From assembly GCA_963712835.1 (NCBI GenBank), contig CAVQJJ010000011.1:434001-498000 (forward strand): a DNA stretch of 64,000 nt. Reading direction: 5' to 3'. Positions 50,139-59,191 of this stretch are shown one piece after another; the first letter of the stretch is position 1; the number at the start of each line of letters is the position of its first letter. The position numbers and the translations under genes are program-made. The stretch comes from DATARH01 sp963712835. Its GTDB lineage: Bacteria > Pseudomonadota > Alphaproteobacteria > ATCC43930 > CGMCC-115725. The notes under the pieces are model-generated. The model was not told the origin of the DNA and ran no database searches. It was given only the letters and a program-made list of their open reading frames with translations.

Positions 50139-51132
50139 TTACCATTCCGCCTTCGGGTAGAGCCCCATCCGGCGGGCCTTCTCGATCACCAGCGAGGTCA
50201 CCGCGTCGACCGTCGGGGTCGGCAGCCCGGCGGCGCGGGCGAAGGCTTGCACCGAGGTGAGGATGCCGTCGATCTCGGGCGGGCGATTGCGCTCGAAATC
50301 CTGCAGCATCGACGATTTGTGCGGCGAGGTCGGCCGCGCGCCATAGGACGATTGGAAATTGTCCGCGACATCGACGCCGTGTGCGCGCGCGACCGCGAGG
50401 CCTTCGCGCATCAGCGCGCGACTGGTCTCGAAAAGCTCGGGGTGGCGGCCGACGACGCCGATCGGCTCGCCGGTCAGCGCGCAGATCGGGCTGGTCGCGA
50501 GATTGCGCAACAGCTTGTCCCAGATCTCGAGGCGGATCGTCTCGGTGATCGGCACTTCGAGGCCGTAACTCTGCAAATGGTCCGCGATCGCCCGGATGCG
50601 GCGCGACACCGTGCCGTCCGGCTCGCCGAGCGTGAATTTGTTCTTGGTCATCGGTGAGTTCTTGATGACCCCCGGCGCCACGACCTCGTTGGCCGAGTTG
50701 ATCATGCAGCCGATGACCCGCTCGTGGCCGATCTCGCGCGCCAGCGCGCCGTCGGGGTCGAGCCGCGACAGATCGGGCGGCGGGGCGTTGCCCTCGGCGC
50801 GGTAGAGATACCACCAGGGAATGCCGTTCATCGCGAAGACGACGGCGGTGTCGGGGCCGCACAGCGTCGCGATCGATGAAGCCATCTCCGGCAGCACCGA
50901 GGACTTGACCGAGACGATGACGATGTCCTGCTTGCCCAGCGTCTCCGGCCGGTCGGTGACATTGAGGCGCGTGTGGTAGCGCTCGTCATGCGATGTGGAG
51001 CGTGATGCCGTTGTCCCGGATCGCCGCGAGTTGGGCGCCGCGGCATACCGCCGAGACCTCCGCCCCGGCGGCCGCGAGCCGCGCCGCGATATGGCCACCG
51101 ACCGCGCCGGCGCCAAAGATCGTTGTCTTCAT
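50139..51132 (-). pseudogene. Ketopantoate reductase family gene (PanE/ApbA) with a frameshift
   Basis: From ATG 51132 the minus strand reads MKTTIFGAGAVGGHIAARLA and on through GAEVSAVCRGAQLAAIRDNG, a classic PanE-type Rossmann start, but stops at TGA near 50988. The rest of the protein continues in another frame from DERYHTRLNVTDRPETLG to the stop at 50139. It includes VIVSVKSSVLPEMA, the active-site lysine block EIWDKLLRNLATSPICALTG, and NRPPEIDGIL. One extra base near 50988 (or two lost) explains it. The family reduces 2-dehydropantoate or related 2-oxo acids with NADPH. It is divergent from the gene at 51160. It is a pseudogene or the base call is wrong. Confidence 0.85.
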
Positions 51133-51159
51133 CCGCAATCCCTGTTTCCGTGCCGCGCC

Positions 51160-51582
51160 ATGATTGTCGCTCGCCTGTTGGCCCTAACCATCGCCCTGGT
51201 GGCGCTATGCAATTCGCCAGCCGACGCGTTCGACCTCTTTGCCACGCACGAAGTCAGCGTGCAATTCGCCACTGCCGCCGGCCAGCCGATGGGCGATGCC
51301 GAGGTGAAGGTCTTCGCGCCGGGCGACCTCACTCATCCGGTGCAGACCGGCAAGACCGACAAGGACGGTAAGTTCTCGTTCGGCACCGACCGCGACGGGA
51401 TGTGGACGGCCGAGGCGGAAGGCAATGGCGAGGTGGCGCGCGCGACGATCCGCGTCGGCGCCGACGCCAACGAGGCGCCACGGCGGCGCCTCTCGCCGAT
51501 CATCGTGATCGGCGGCCTGCTGGTATTGCTGATGATCGCCGCGTGGTACCGCTTTCTGCGCGCGCGAACTAGGCGCCGCTGA
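51160..51582 (+). CDS. Exported protein with C-terminal membrane anchor
   Basis: A 140-residue protein. It has a signal peptide (MIVARLLALTIALVALCNSP), a periplasmic beta-sandwich-like domain with VSVQFATAAGQPMGDAEVKV and PVQTGKTDKDGKFSFGTDRD, and a C-terminal membrane helix (LSPIIVIGGLLVLLMIAAWY) with a basic tail. The D-K-D-G-K-F-S-F pattern is that of carboxypeptidase-regulatory-like or DUF4198-like domains, which occur in nickel/cobalt uptake accessories and similar periplasmic proteins. It is divergent from the broken PanE-type gene. I do not assign a function. Confidence 0.72.
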   Translation: MIVARLLALTIALVALCNSPADAFDLFATHEVSVQFATAAGQPMGDAEVKVFAPGDLTHPVQTGKTDKDGKFSFGTDRDGMWTAEAEGNGEVARATIRVGADANEAPRRRLSPIIVIGGLLVLLMIAAWYRFLRARTRRR

Positions 51583-51602
51583 AGCACCGCTTATTCCTGG
51601 AC

Positions 51603-53099
51603 TTAGCGCTGGTCGCGCTCGTCCTTCCTCTTCGGTGGCGGCTTGCCGGCGGGCGCTTTGGGCGGCGGCTGGCGCGGCGCGACCTGGCGTTGCGGCGCCG
51701 TACGCTCGAACTGACGCTGTTGTACCGGACCCCGGGGCGGCTGAGCACGCTCGTTGCCGCCTTGCTGCCGGCGCTCGAAGGCGTTGGGCTGGTGCTCCGC
51801 CGGACGTTGGCCGCCCAGCCGCTCACCGCCTTGCCGCTGGCCGCCTTGCCGCTGGCCGCCTTGCCGCTGGCCGCCTTGCCGTTCGCCACCTTGCCGCTGG
51901 CCGCCGGCGCGTTCTTCGGGCCGGCTGGACCGGTTGAGCTCGCCGCGGTCGTTACGGCGATAGGCTTCGTTGGCGCGACGCTGGATGGATGCGGCCACGC
52001 GGGGATTGGCGTGCATCGAAGCGGCGGTGACGCGGCGCATCACCTCGGCCGATGGCGCCGCCCGCCCGACGCCATGCAGCACGAAGGTGGTGCCGCGATC
52101 CATCGTCGCGGCGTGCAGCGTGCGCGATTGGGCGTCGAAGCGGCGCAGCACGATAGCGGCATTGGGATGCTCGCGCGTCGCCCGCGCTAGAAACGCCGCC
52201 TGCTCGGGGGTGCGCGTCGTCTGCCTGCCGTTGAACAGCTTGAGCCGGTTGGCCTCGATCAACAGGCTCAGCCCGGCGGCGAGTCCGACAGAGCCGGTGA
52301 CGGTGGGAAGGGGCCGGCTAACCGCGGCGGCCTGTTGGCTCTGCTGCTCGGCGACGGGGACGAGATCGGCGGTGCCGGCCTGCGTCAGCCAAGCGTCGTC
52401 GGCCGGTGAGCGATTGGCGAGATCGGCGCGCGGCGGCAGCGAATTCTCGATCGCTTCCAGCGCCTCGGCGGCGACCGGGTCGGGCATGGCGCTCGCCGCC
52501 ATCGGCGGGATCGCATCCGACGGCACGGCGATCGAGTTGCCCGGCTGCAGCGGCGTATTGCCGGCCGAATTGGTGAAGGTGGCGCTGCCCTCGCCGAGAT
52601 AGACAAAGTCCGGCACGTCGGGATCGACGATGCCCTCGGCTACCGAGCCGCGAATGGCCATGGAGCCGGCGGGGGTCGAAATCTGCGTGTTCTGGTCGCT
52701 CGATACATAGCCCGAGACGTAGCGGAAGACGCCGCGCGTCACTTGCAGCGCCTTGTGGCTGGTGCTTTCCTCGGGATTGAAGATGAAGGAATCAATGCGC
52801 GCCGCGGCATCGGGGCCCAGCTCGAACGTCGAGCCGTCGCGGAACTCGATCACCGCCTTGGCGCCGTTGCCGGTGGTGATGTCCTCCTGAAAGACGATGT
52901 TGTCATTGACGGCGATGCGTTTTGCCGGCGCGTTGCCCGACTGTCCGTCAACATCGCTGACGACGACCACCGAGCGGCCGATATCGGCCGCGGTTGATGC
53001 GGCGGCCGCGGGTTGCCCCGCCGGCGGCGCATCGTCGGCATGCGCCGACAGCGCCAGGCACGACGCCGCAATGGCCAAGATCCAGGAGCGCCGTCTCAT
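51603..53099 (-). CDS. FecR domain protein with repetitive Gly/Gln/Arg tail
   Basis: A 498-residue exported protein. A signal peptide (MRRRSWILAIAASCLALSAH) is followed by a FecR-type domain: NDNIVFQEDITTGNGAKAVI, EFRDGSTFELGPDAAARIDS, then a late VFRYVSGYVSSD and QISTPAGSMAIRGS. This is the stand-alone periplasmic FecR form without a sigma-regulator anchor. The middle is a low-complexity linker, and the C-terminal part is a G-G-Q-R-Q-like tandem repeat (51826-51900) ending in a highly basic, proline-rich tail. It lies 22 bases after the FWPxD membrane protein gene on the same strand. It is likely a surface or periplasmic scaffold; its role is unknown. Confidence 0.82.
   Translation of the reverse strand: MRRRSWILAIAASCLALSAHADDAPPAGQPAAAASTAADIGRSVVVVSDVDGQSGNAPAKRIAVNDNIVFQEDITTGNGAKAVIEFRDGSTFELGPDAAARIDSFIFNPEESTSHKALQVTRGVFRYVSGYVSSDQNTQISTPAGSMAIRGSVAEGIVDPDVPDFVYLGEGSATFTNSAGNTPLQPGNSIAVPSDAIPPMAASAMPDPVAAEALEAIENSLPPRADLANRSPADDAWLTQAGTADLVPVAEQQSQQAAAVSRPLPTVTGSVGLAAGLSLLIEANRLKLFNGRQTTRTPEQAAFLARATREHPNAAIVLRRFDAQSRTLHAATMDRGTTFVLHGVGRAAPSAEVMRRVTAASMHANPRVAASIQRRANEAYRRNDRGELNRSSRPEERAGGQRQGGERQGGQRQGGQRQGGQRQGGERLGGQRPAEHQPNAFERRQQGGNERAQPPRGPVQQRQFERTAPQRQVAPRQPPPKAPAGKPPPKRKDERDQR
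51826..51900. repeat. 15-bp coding tandem repeat, five units
   Basis: CCGCCTTGCCGCTGG is repeated five times: three identical units, then CCGCCTTGCCGTTCG and CCACCTTGCCGCTGG. On the minus strand it encodes a pentapeptide repeat like G-G-Q-R-Q in the FecR protein. Unit number may vary between strains. Confidence 0.9.
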
Positions 53100-53121
53100 G
53101 CCGATGAGACGGAGACCGAAA

Positions 53122-53376
53122 TCAGCTGCGGTCGATCAGCGTGTGGATCGCGTCGACCGGCCAGAAAATGCTGGTCGGAGCGCTTTCGAGCGCGGTTCCG
53201 AGCGTCGGGTCGATGTGATCGGCGGGCAGGTCGATCGCCATGTGATGGCTGAAATGCGCCAACACCCCGGCCATGTAGAGGCCGGCAATCCATTTCCACG
53301 TATGCTGCTGTTCGGGCGTGCGCGCCCGGCCGGATTCGCGGCGTCCGATCTTGGGAATACCCGGCGGCCCGATCAT
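53122..53376 (-). CDS. Small membrane protein with FWPxD motif (second copy)
   Basis: An 84-residue protein with a membrane helix at about 27-45 (WKWIAGLYMAGVLAHFSHHM) and a terminal IFWPVDAIHTLI segment. It resembles the 62-residue protein at 33000-33188, which has the same pattern of a histidine pair then FWPxD. The ATG is preceded by GGGTGGA. It precedes the FecR gene by 22 bases, so the two form a short unit. The N-terminal 26 residues are polar and basic. The function is unknown. Confidence 0.6.
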   Translation of the reverse strand: MIGPPGIPKIGRRESGRARTPEQQHTWKWIAGLYMAGVLAHFSHHMAIDLPADHIDPTLGTALESAPTSIFWPVDAIHTLIDRS

Positions 53377-53551
53377 GTTTCCACCCCGGCGACGGCAAGC
53401 GCCGCATCATAGCAAGGTTGAATACGGTCGTCATCGCCACAAAACTCTAAGAAAGGCGTACGTCGCTCCACTAACGGGCGAGACGCCAACCGATCTATAC
53501 GGATAATGCGCCGATCCTGTTCCATTAGAGCGCGCCGGTAGAGCGCGCCGG

Positions 53552-54385
53552 CTATTTCAGCGCGGGGTGCTTCCAGCCGAGCCATTCGCAAATCGCGCGG
53601 CCCATCACCAGCTCCTTGTCACGTCCTTGCAGCCAGGGAAGCTCGTCGGTGAACATCGTCACGCATTGCCGGTAGCTGCACGGCATGCGGGTGATGTCGG
53701 TGCCCCAGAAGCAGCGATGCGGGCCGAACGCGTCGAAGATCCGCTGCAGGTAGCCGTGGATGTTTTTGTAAGGGTAAGGCTGGCTCGAATAAGAGGGCGC
53801 GCCCGACATCTTGACCCCGACATTGGGCAGTCGTGCAAGGGCGAGCATCTCCGCCAAATCCGCCCAGGCCTGCTCGTCGGCACCGCCGGCGCCGCCGCCG
53901 TGTCGGCCGAGATGGTCGATATGGATTTTGAGGCCGGGGTGGCGCTCGGCGATCGCGCCGAATTCCTTCATGTAGCCGCCCGCCAGGAGGCCGACGACAT
54001 AGCCCTGCTGTTCGCACGCCTTCCAGAACCAGTCGAGCGAGCCGTCGCTCCAATAGCGCTTCTGGTGCGGCTGGTTGAAGGTGAAGCGGAAGCCGACCAT
54101 GCCCGGCCGCGAGCGCCAGTTGCGGACGATCTCCTCCTTGTTCGGCGCTTCGAGGTCGAAATGGCCGAGGATGACGAATTTGTCGGGATGCGCCTTGACG
54201 GCTTCGACCGCCTGGACATTGACCGCCTCGCCCAGGCTTGAGGGCGGGTGGAGCACCGCGGCGTCGACCCCGGCCTCTTTCATCTCCTGCAGCGCGTCGT
54301 CGACGTCGTAGGTCGGAATCTGCCGGTGATGCGCCGACATCTTGGCGTTTTCCCAGATGTGGATTTGCGAATCGACGATCAGCAT
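53552..54385 (-). CDS. Amidohydrolase family protein
   Basis: A 277-residue member of PF04909. It begins MLIVDSQIHIWENAKMSAHH, where D-x-Q-I-H is the metal motif of this branch, then VDAAVLHPPSSL, GMVGFRFTFNQPHQKRYW, LKIHIDHLGRHGGGAGGADE, GVKMSGAPSYSSQPYPYKNI and the C-terminal FGPHRCFWGTDITRMPCSYR with the catalytic aspartate. GGAGGGAATGAGCC precedes the ATG. It is divergent from an MFS permease at 54538, echoing the amidohydrolase-permease pairs at 327-4920. The substrate is unknown. Confidence 0.87.
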   Translation of the reverse strand: MLIVDSQIHIWENAKMSAHHRQIPTYDVDDALQEMKEAGVDAAVLHPPSSLGEAVNVQAVEAVKAHPDKFVILGHFDLEAPNKEEIVRNWRSRPGMVGFRFTFNQPHQKRYWSDGSLDWFWKACEQQGYVVGLLAGGYMKEFGAIAERHPGLKIHIDHLGRHGGGAGGADEQAWADLAEMLALARLPNVGVKMSGAPSYSSQPYPYKNIHGYLQRIFDAFGPHRCFWGTDITRMPCSYRQCVTMFTDELPWLQGRDKELVMGRAICEWLGWKHPALK

Positions 54386-54537
54386 GGCTCATTCCCTCCC
54401 GGTGACGGCGCTCTACAGGGAGAGTAGAGCCGCGTTTTGCGTAGATCAAATGACGCGGCGCGCGGCTTGACCGAGAGCCGGGCCGCCCGCACTGTTTCCC
54501 GCGGACAAGGCAAAACGCCGCAGCCCGGAGGACGCGC

Positions 54538-55962
54538 ATGGCCGAAAGGACATCGGAACAGCTGCTGTCGCTGTTCGACACCGCGCGGCTCAACCGCCGT
54601 TACTGGGTGACGTTCGGCCTCCTCGCCAGCGGCGCGGTGCTCGACTATTTCGACTTCTTCATCGTCGGCTACCTGATCGCCCAGCTCGGGCCGCAATGGC
54701 ACCTGACTTATGGCCAGTCCTCGACAATCTTGCTCGCCGCCGGCATCGGCGCGATCACCGGCGCCCTGGTATGGGGCCCGCTTTCCGACCAGCTGGGACG
54801 CAAGCGCCAATTGGTGTTCGGGTACCTGATCTGCGCCGCGGGCGCGGGCGGGATTTCGCTGATCGCGGACGGTGATTGGCTGATGTTCGCGGCTTTGCGC
54901 TTTATCGTCGGCTTTGGTCTCGCGGCAGGCACGGTGCCGTCGTCGACGATGATCATCGAGATCACCCCGACCCGGGTACGCACACTGGTCGCGAGCCTTG
55001 CCGTGCTGTTCTCGACCGTCGGCACGTTCTCAGCCTCGGCGATGGGCGCGACGCTCTACACCTGGCTCGGCTGGCGCAACGTGGCCGCGCTCGGCGTTGC
55101 GCCGGCGGTGGTCGCGGTGCTGGTGATGTTTTTCGTGCCAGAATCGGTGCGCTGGCTCGTCGCCAAGGGCCGTTTCGCCGAGGCGCAGCGTCTCGTCGCG
55201 CGGCAGCTCGGCCTGCCCCTCGACAAGGTGCCGCTGCCGACCGTGGCGCCGGCAAACCCACCGCGCGGCCGCTGGTCCGAGCTCTTCGCCAGGCGGCGGC
55301 TTGCCTGGCTGGTCTTCTTGATCATGGGCGGCGCCGCGACCGTCGATTACGCGGTGATGATGTGGGGGCCGACGATCGTCTCGCTGCTGCTCAAGATCAG
55401 CATCAAGGAGGCGGCGGAGTATTTCGTCGTGGTGATCCTCTGCGGCCTCGTCGGCAAAGTCGGCTTCTCGTTCGCGCCGACCTATTTCGGGCGGCGGCGC
55501 TGCGGGCAGGTCCACGGCCTTGGCCTTGCCGCGGGGATCGCGCTGACAGGCTATTTCCACGCCGCGTTCATCGGCGGCGTGCCGGTTTTCGTAATCCTGT
55601 TGTGCGCGACCAACCTCTTCATGCAAGGCGGGTTCTGCAACGCCGCGCCTTATGTGATCGAGGTGTTCGGGGTGCGCCTTGGCGCGCGCGCCGCAGGGCT
55701 CAGCCAGGCCTCGAACGGGTTCGGCAAGATCATGGGGCCGATGTCGCTGGCGGTCTTCGCCGGCACCGGCAACCTGCTGACCCCGCACGCCACCGAGAGC
55801 GCGATCCTGCCGGCGTTCCTGTTCCTCGCGTGTTGGGCGATCGGCATCTTCTTCGCCTTCACGTTCCTCGGGCCGGAAACACACGGCAAGCCGCTCTCGC
55901 TCGACAGCGAGGAGATACCAGCCACGGTTCGCGCCCGGCCCGCCGCCAGCGCCGCTGATTGA
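54538..55962 (+). CDS. MFS transporter, aromatic acid:H+ symporter-like
   Basis: A 474-residue permease with about 12 spans. LDYFDFFIVGYLIAQLG in span 1, GPLSDQLGRKRQLVFGYLIC with the MFS signature, LVAKGRFAEAQRL in the central loop, and KIMGPMSLAVFAGTGNLLTP near the end are visible. It shares the fold and motif style with the permease at 2011-3399 but differs in sequence, so it likely imports a different organic acid. GGAGGACGCGC precedes the ATG. It is divergent from the amidohydrolase at 53552, the expected partner. Confidence 0.88.
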   Translation: MAERTSEQLLSLFDTARLNRRYWVTFGLLASGAVLDYFDFFIVGYLIAQLGPQWHLTYGQSSTILLAAGIGAITGALVWGPLSDQLGRKRQLVFGYLICAAGAGGISLIADGDWLMFAALRFIVGFGLAAGTVPSSTMIIEITPTRVRTLVASLAVLFSTVGTFSASAMGATLYTWLGWRNVAALGVAPAVVAVLVMFFVPESVRWLVAKGRFAEAQRLVARQLGLPLDKVPLPTVAPANPPRGRWSELFARRRLAWLVFLIMGGAATVDYAVMMWGPTIVSLLLKISIKEAAEYFVVVILCGLVGKVGFSFAPTYFGRRRCGQVHGLGLAAGIALTGYFHAAFIGGVPVFVILLCATNLFMQGGFCNAAPYVIEVFGVRLGARAAGLSQASNGFGKIMGPMSLAVFAGTGNLLTPHATESAILPAFLFLACWAIGIFFAFTFLGPETHGKPLSLDSEEIPATVRARPAASAAD

Positions 55963-56048
55963 GGTGCGTCCTGCGAGGCCTCGCTGCGCGAATAACCTCA
56001 GAGGCTGGCCTTAAATGAATTTAACTCTTCCCATGAGCTGGAGTTCTT

Positions 56049-56182
56049 CGTCTTTCCCGCGAAAGCGGGAACCCAGGGGCGAGCGACGTGGCAGAGGTTC
56101 GAGTTCCAGCCTCGGCGGAGGCTAAGCCGTTGACCCGCCGGTACGCTCGCCCTGGGCCCCCGCTTGCGTGGGGGAGACGATA
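56049..56182. repeat. Palindromic repeat (CCCGCGAAAGCGGG and CCCCGCTTGCGTGGGG)
   Basis: TTTCCCGCGAAAGCGGGAAC at the left is followed by ACCCAGGGGCGAGCG, which pairs with CGCTCGCCCTGGGCCCCCGC at the right. Related copies are at 18205-18287 and 37978-38004. The rest of the 390-bp gap 55963-56352 shows nothing coding. Confidence 0.8.
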
Positions 56183-56352
56183 ATTGTTTGACTGGGTCGA
56201 TTTCATTTTTGAGTCCTACTCTCAGAATGAGGGGAGCCTCGAAGCGCCCACCGCCTGCGATGCCGTAGCGCTATAGCCACGATAAATAACCGGCATTTGG
56301 AATATCGCGGCCGCGCCCCTACCTTGCCTCTCAACGGCAAGGGAGTACGGTC

Positions 56353-57393
56353 ATGCGGTTTGGACTTTTCGGCAGCGCGCAGGCGAAACGCCCTGAGCCG
56401 GGCGCCGAGCTGACCGATTCCAGCCAGGGTTTCCGCGAGTGGATCGAGAACAATGTCGAGGCCGAGGCGCTCGGCTTCCACTCGACCTTTGTCGTCGAGC
56501 ACCATTTCACCGGGTTCGGCCAGGTTTCGGCGAGCCTGAACCTGTTGACCTGGCTTGGCGCGCGCACGACGACCTTGCGCCTCGGCACCGCGGTGCTGGT
56601 GCTGCCGTGGCACAACCCGGTGCTCCTGGCCGAACAGGCGGCGACACTGGACCTGTTGAGCGGTGGGCGGCTCGATTTCGGGGTCGGCAAGGGATACCGG
56701 TACAACGAGTTCGCCGGCTTCGCGATGCCGATGGAAGAGGCCGACGGCCGCTTCGACGAGTCGATGGAGGTCATCACCAAGGCCTTCACGCTCAACGAGA
56801 AATGGAGCCACAAGGGCCAGTACTGGCAATTCGACGACGTGATCGTCGAGCCGCCGCCGGCCTCGCGCCCGCACCCGGCGATCTGGATGGGCGCCGGCTC
56901 CGAGCGCTCGGTGCGCCAGGTCAGCGACCGCGGGTACAATCTGCTGCTCGGCCAGTACGACCTGATGGACGACGTCATCCGCCACATCGCCCAGTTCAAG
57001 CGCGACGTGACCGTGAAGGGCCGCACATACGATCCCATGCAGGTGGGGACCGCGCGCGCGGTGCATTTCGCCGACACGCCCGAGGAGTTGGAGGCGGCGC
57101 GCGTGCGGCGCTTCCAGGGCCATGTGCGCATCAACAAGCTCGCCGAGCGGCCGGGCGACGAGCGCGATCGCTTCGCGCGCCACGACGACAAGGAAATCCG
57201 CCAGCTTTGCGACGACACCGCGATCTTCGGCACGCCCGACCAGATCGCCGCCAAACTCGAAAAGCTCCAGGCCGGCGGCGCGGAATACGTGATCGTCAAT
57301 TTCGGCGGCTCGATCAAAAACATCCGCCGGTTCGCCAAGGAGATCATGCCCCATTTCGCCGGCGAACCGCGCCTGGCCGACGCGGCGAAGTGA
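56353..57393 (+). CDS. LLM class flavin-dependent oxidoreductase
   Basis: A 346-residue luciferase-like monooxygenase. It has MRFGLFGSAQAKRPE at beta-1, EAEALGFHSTFVVEHHFTGF, LRLGTAVLVLPWHNPVLLAE, then LLSGGRLDFGVGKGYRYNEF and a phosphate-contacting IWMGAGSERSVRQV. It is shorter than the LLM enzyme at 18296 and only distantly similar to it. It needs reduced FMN from a separate reductase. GGGAG precedes the ATG. It is flanked by a palindromic repeat upstream and a hairpin downstream, so it is probably transcribed alone. The substrate is unknown. Confidence 0.9.
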   Translation: MRFGLFGSAQAKRPEPGAELTDSSQGFREWIENNVEAEALGFHSTFVVEHHFTGFGQVSASLNLLTWLGARTTTLRLGTAVLVLPWHNPVLLAEQAATLDLLSGGRLDFGVGKGYRYNEFAGFAMPMEEADGRFDESMEVITKAFTLNEKWSHKGQYWQFDDVIVEPPPASRPHPAIWMGAGSERSVRQVSDRGYNLLLGQYDLMDDVIRHIAQFKRDVTVKGRTYDPMQVGTARAVHFADTPEELEAARVRRFQGHVRINKLAERPGDERDRFARHDDKEIRQLCDDTAIFGTPDQIAAKLEKLQAGGAEYVIVNFGGSIKNIRRFAKEIMPHFAGEPRLADAAK

Positions 57394-57471
57394 CCGCATA
57401 AGGCGCCCTCAGCCGCTCCGCGGCGCAAGCCGGGTCCCACCTATCAGCCGCAGGAGCCACGGATAAGTCAG

Positions 57472-57489
57472 TCCCGACTTTCGTCGGGA
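57472..57489 (+). terminator. Hairpin downstream of LLM gene
   Basis: TCCCGAC, loop TTTC, GTCGGGA: a 7-bp stem followed by AGCGTTCCTTTAG, 79 bases past the stop at 57393. The U-tract is weak. The remainder of the gap 57394-57666 holds a CGGCGCAAGCCGGG palindrome near 57421 and nothing coding. Confidence 0.4.
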
Positions 57490-57666
57490 AGCGTTCCTTT
57501 AGCGGATGTCCGCCGCCTGATATCCGTTTGTTATCGACGCAAACAACAGGGGGCTTTCCTCCTGTTCGGCCCACTGCCGCATTTTACCGCCTCCCCTCTC
57601 CATCGCAATATCTTGTAGGGTTCTCGTTTTAGCCCTACGATTGCTCGTACCCTGGGGAGAAGCCTG

Positions 57667-58950
57667 ATGGACGCCCTCACCGCCGCGCTGCTGCTGATCG
57701 TCGGGTTGGCCGTCGGCTCCGCCGCCGCGTGGTGGCTGCGAGGCCGCGAGCTTACGACCGAACGCGAGCATGCCGCCGCGGTCGCCTCGGCCGAGCGCCA
57801 AGCCTTTGACGAGCGTATCGAGCGCACACTCAAAGGCCTTGCCGCCGAGGCGCTCGACGGCAGCCAGAAATCCTTCCTGCAGCTCGCGGAGCAGGTGTTT
57901 GCGCGCCACAAGGAAGGCGCCGACAAGACGCTCGAAGCGCGGCAGAAGGAGATCGCCGCGCTGCTCGACCCGATCAACAAGAGCCTCGAGGAATACAAGA
58001 AGGGCGTCGGCGAGATCGAAAAAGCACGCGCCGCGGCTTATGGCGGCCTCTCGGAAGAGGTGAAGGCGCTGGCCCTGATGCAAGCCGACGCCAGCGCGCA
58101 GACTCGGAAGCTGGTCAATGCGCTGCAGGCCGCGCCCAAGACGCGCGGCCGGTGGGGGGAGCACCAGCTGCACAACGTCATGGAGCTGTCGGGCATGTCG
58201 CCCTACTGCGACTTCACCGCCGAGCAGAGCTTCGCCAGCGACGACGGGCGGCTACGCCCCGACGTCATTATCCGGCTGCCCGGCGAGCGGCGCATCGTCG
58301 TCGACGCCAAAACCTCGATGGCCGCTTATCTCGACGCTGTCGAGGCGGCCGACGACGACATGCGCGAGGCCCATCTGTTGACCCATGCGCGCCAGCTGCG
58401 CACGCATATGAAGCTGCTGTCCGGCAAGCAATATTGGGACGCGCTGCCGTGCACGCCGGACTTCGTCGCGATGTTTATCCCCGGCGAGAATTTCTATGCC
58501 GCAGCCATCGAGCGCGATCCGGCGCTGTTCGAGGACGCGATCGAAAACAAGGTGCTGATCGTCACCCCCACGACGCTCATCGCCCTTGCCAAGGCGATCG
58601 CGGTTGGCTGGCGGCAGGAAAAGATCGCCGAGAATGCGCGGCGCATCGGCGAACTCGGCCGCGAGCTTTATCGCCGGCTGGCGACGATGGGCGGGCATGT
58701 CGCAGGGGTCGGCGCCGGGCTTGACAGCGCCGTCAAGCGCTACAATGAGCTGGTCGGCAGTCTCGAAAGTCGCGTGCTGACGCAAGCCCGCCGCTTCACC
58801 GAGCTCGAACTCGACGGCGCGCAGGAGCCGCTCGCCGAATTGAAGCAGGTCGAGACGCAAATCCGCCCGCTGCGCGCCACCGACACGGTCGCGCGCGACG
58901 CCGAGATCATCCCGCTCGTTGCCGCAGAGCGCGGCCAGGGCGCCGAATGA
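57667..58950 (+). CDS. rmuC: DNA recombination protein RmuC
   Basis: A 427-residue RmuC protein. It has an N-terminal membrane helix (LTAALLLIVGLAVGSAAAWW), a long coiled coil (about 30-150) rich in E, K and A, then the nuclease-like RmuC domain with GRWGEHQLHNVMELSGM. RLRPDVIIRLPGERRIVVDA and KTSM follow (the D-x-n-V-D-A-K-T signature of the PD-(D/E)XK-like core), then FIPGENFYAAAIERDPALFE and VLIVTPTTLIALAKAI. RmuC limits inversions at short inverted repeats. GGGGAGAAGCCTG precedes the ATG. It is followed by a 54-residue membrane protein. Confidence 0.93.
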   Translation: MDALTAALLLIVGLAVGSAAAWWLRGRELTTEREHAAAVASAERQAFDERIERTLKGLAAEALDGSQKSFLQLAEQVFARHKEGADKTLEARQKEIAALLDPINKSLEEYKKGVGEIEKARAAAYGGLSEEVKALALMQADASAQTRKLVNALQAAPKTRGRWGEHQLHNVMELSGMSPYCDFTAEQSFASDDGRLRPDVIIRLPGERRIVVDAKTSMAAYLDAVEAADDDMREAHLLTHARQLRTHMKLLSGKQYWDALPCTPDFVAMFIPGENFYAAAIERDPALFEDAIENKVLIVTPTTLIALAKAIAVGWRQEKIAENARRIGELGRELYRRLATMGGHVAGVGAGLDSAVKRYNELVGSLESRVLTQARRFTELELDGAQEPLAELKQVETQIRPLRATDTVARDAEIIPLVAAERGQGAE

Positions 58951-59023
58951 GCGTGCGCCTTTCACCACTCTTTAACCGAGCGCCCCTACACTTCGGTGAG
59001 ACATCGCAAAGCTGGTCGTGAGC

Positions 59024-59188
59024 ATGAGCGAGACGACGCTTTTTCTCGTCACGGGTTGCCTGTTGTTGGCGGCCGTTCTGATCCCGGTGCCGCCGCGCGG
59101 CCGCATGTTCCTGTGGGTTGTGATGCTTGGGCTGATCGTCACCTTGTGGGCCGGCGTCAGCCTCGGCGATTTCGCGCCCCTGCCTTAA
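59024..59188 (+). CDS. Small two-helix membrane protein
   Basis: A 54-residue ORF: MSETTLFLVTGCLLLAAVLI, a PVPPRGR turn, then MFLWVVMLGLIVTLWAGVSL and a short end. Two well-defined hydrophobic helices with a basic loop speak for a real small protein. GAG lies upstream but no strong ribosome site. It lies 73 bases after rmuC on the same strand and is convergent with the persulfide dioxygenase gene, three bases apart. The function is unknown. Confidence 0.5.
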   Translation: MSETTLFLVTGCLLLAAVLIPVPPRGRMFLWVVMLGLIVTLWAGVSLGDFAPLP

Positions 59189-59191
59189 GGA

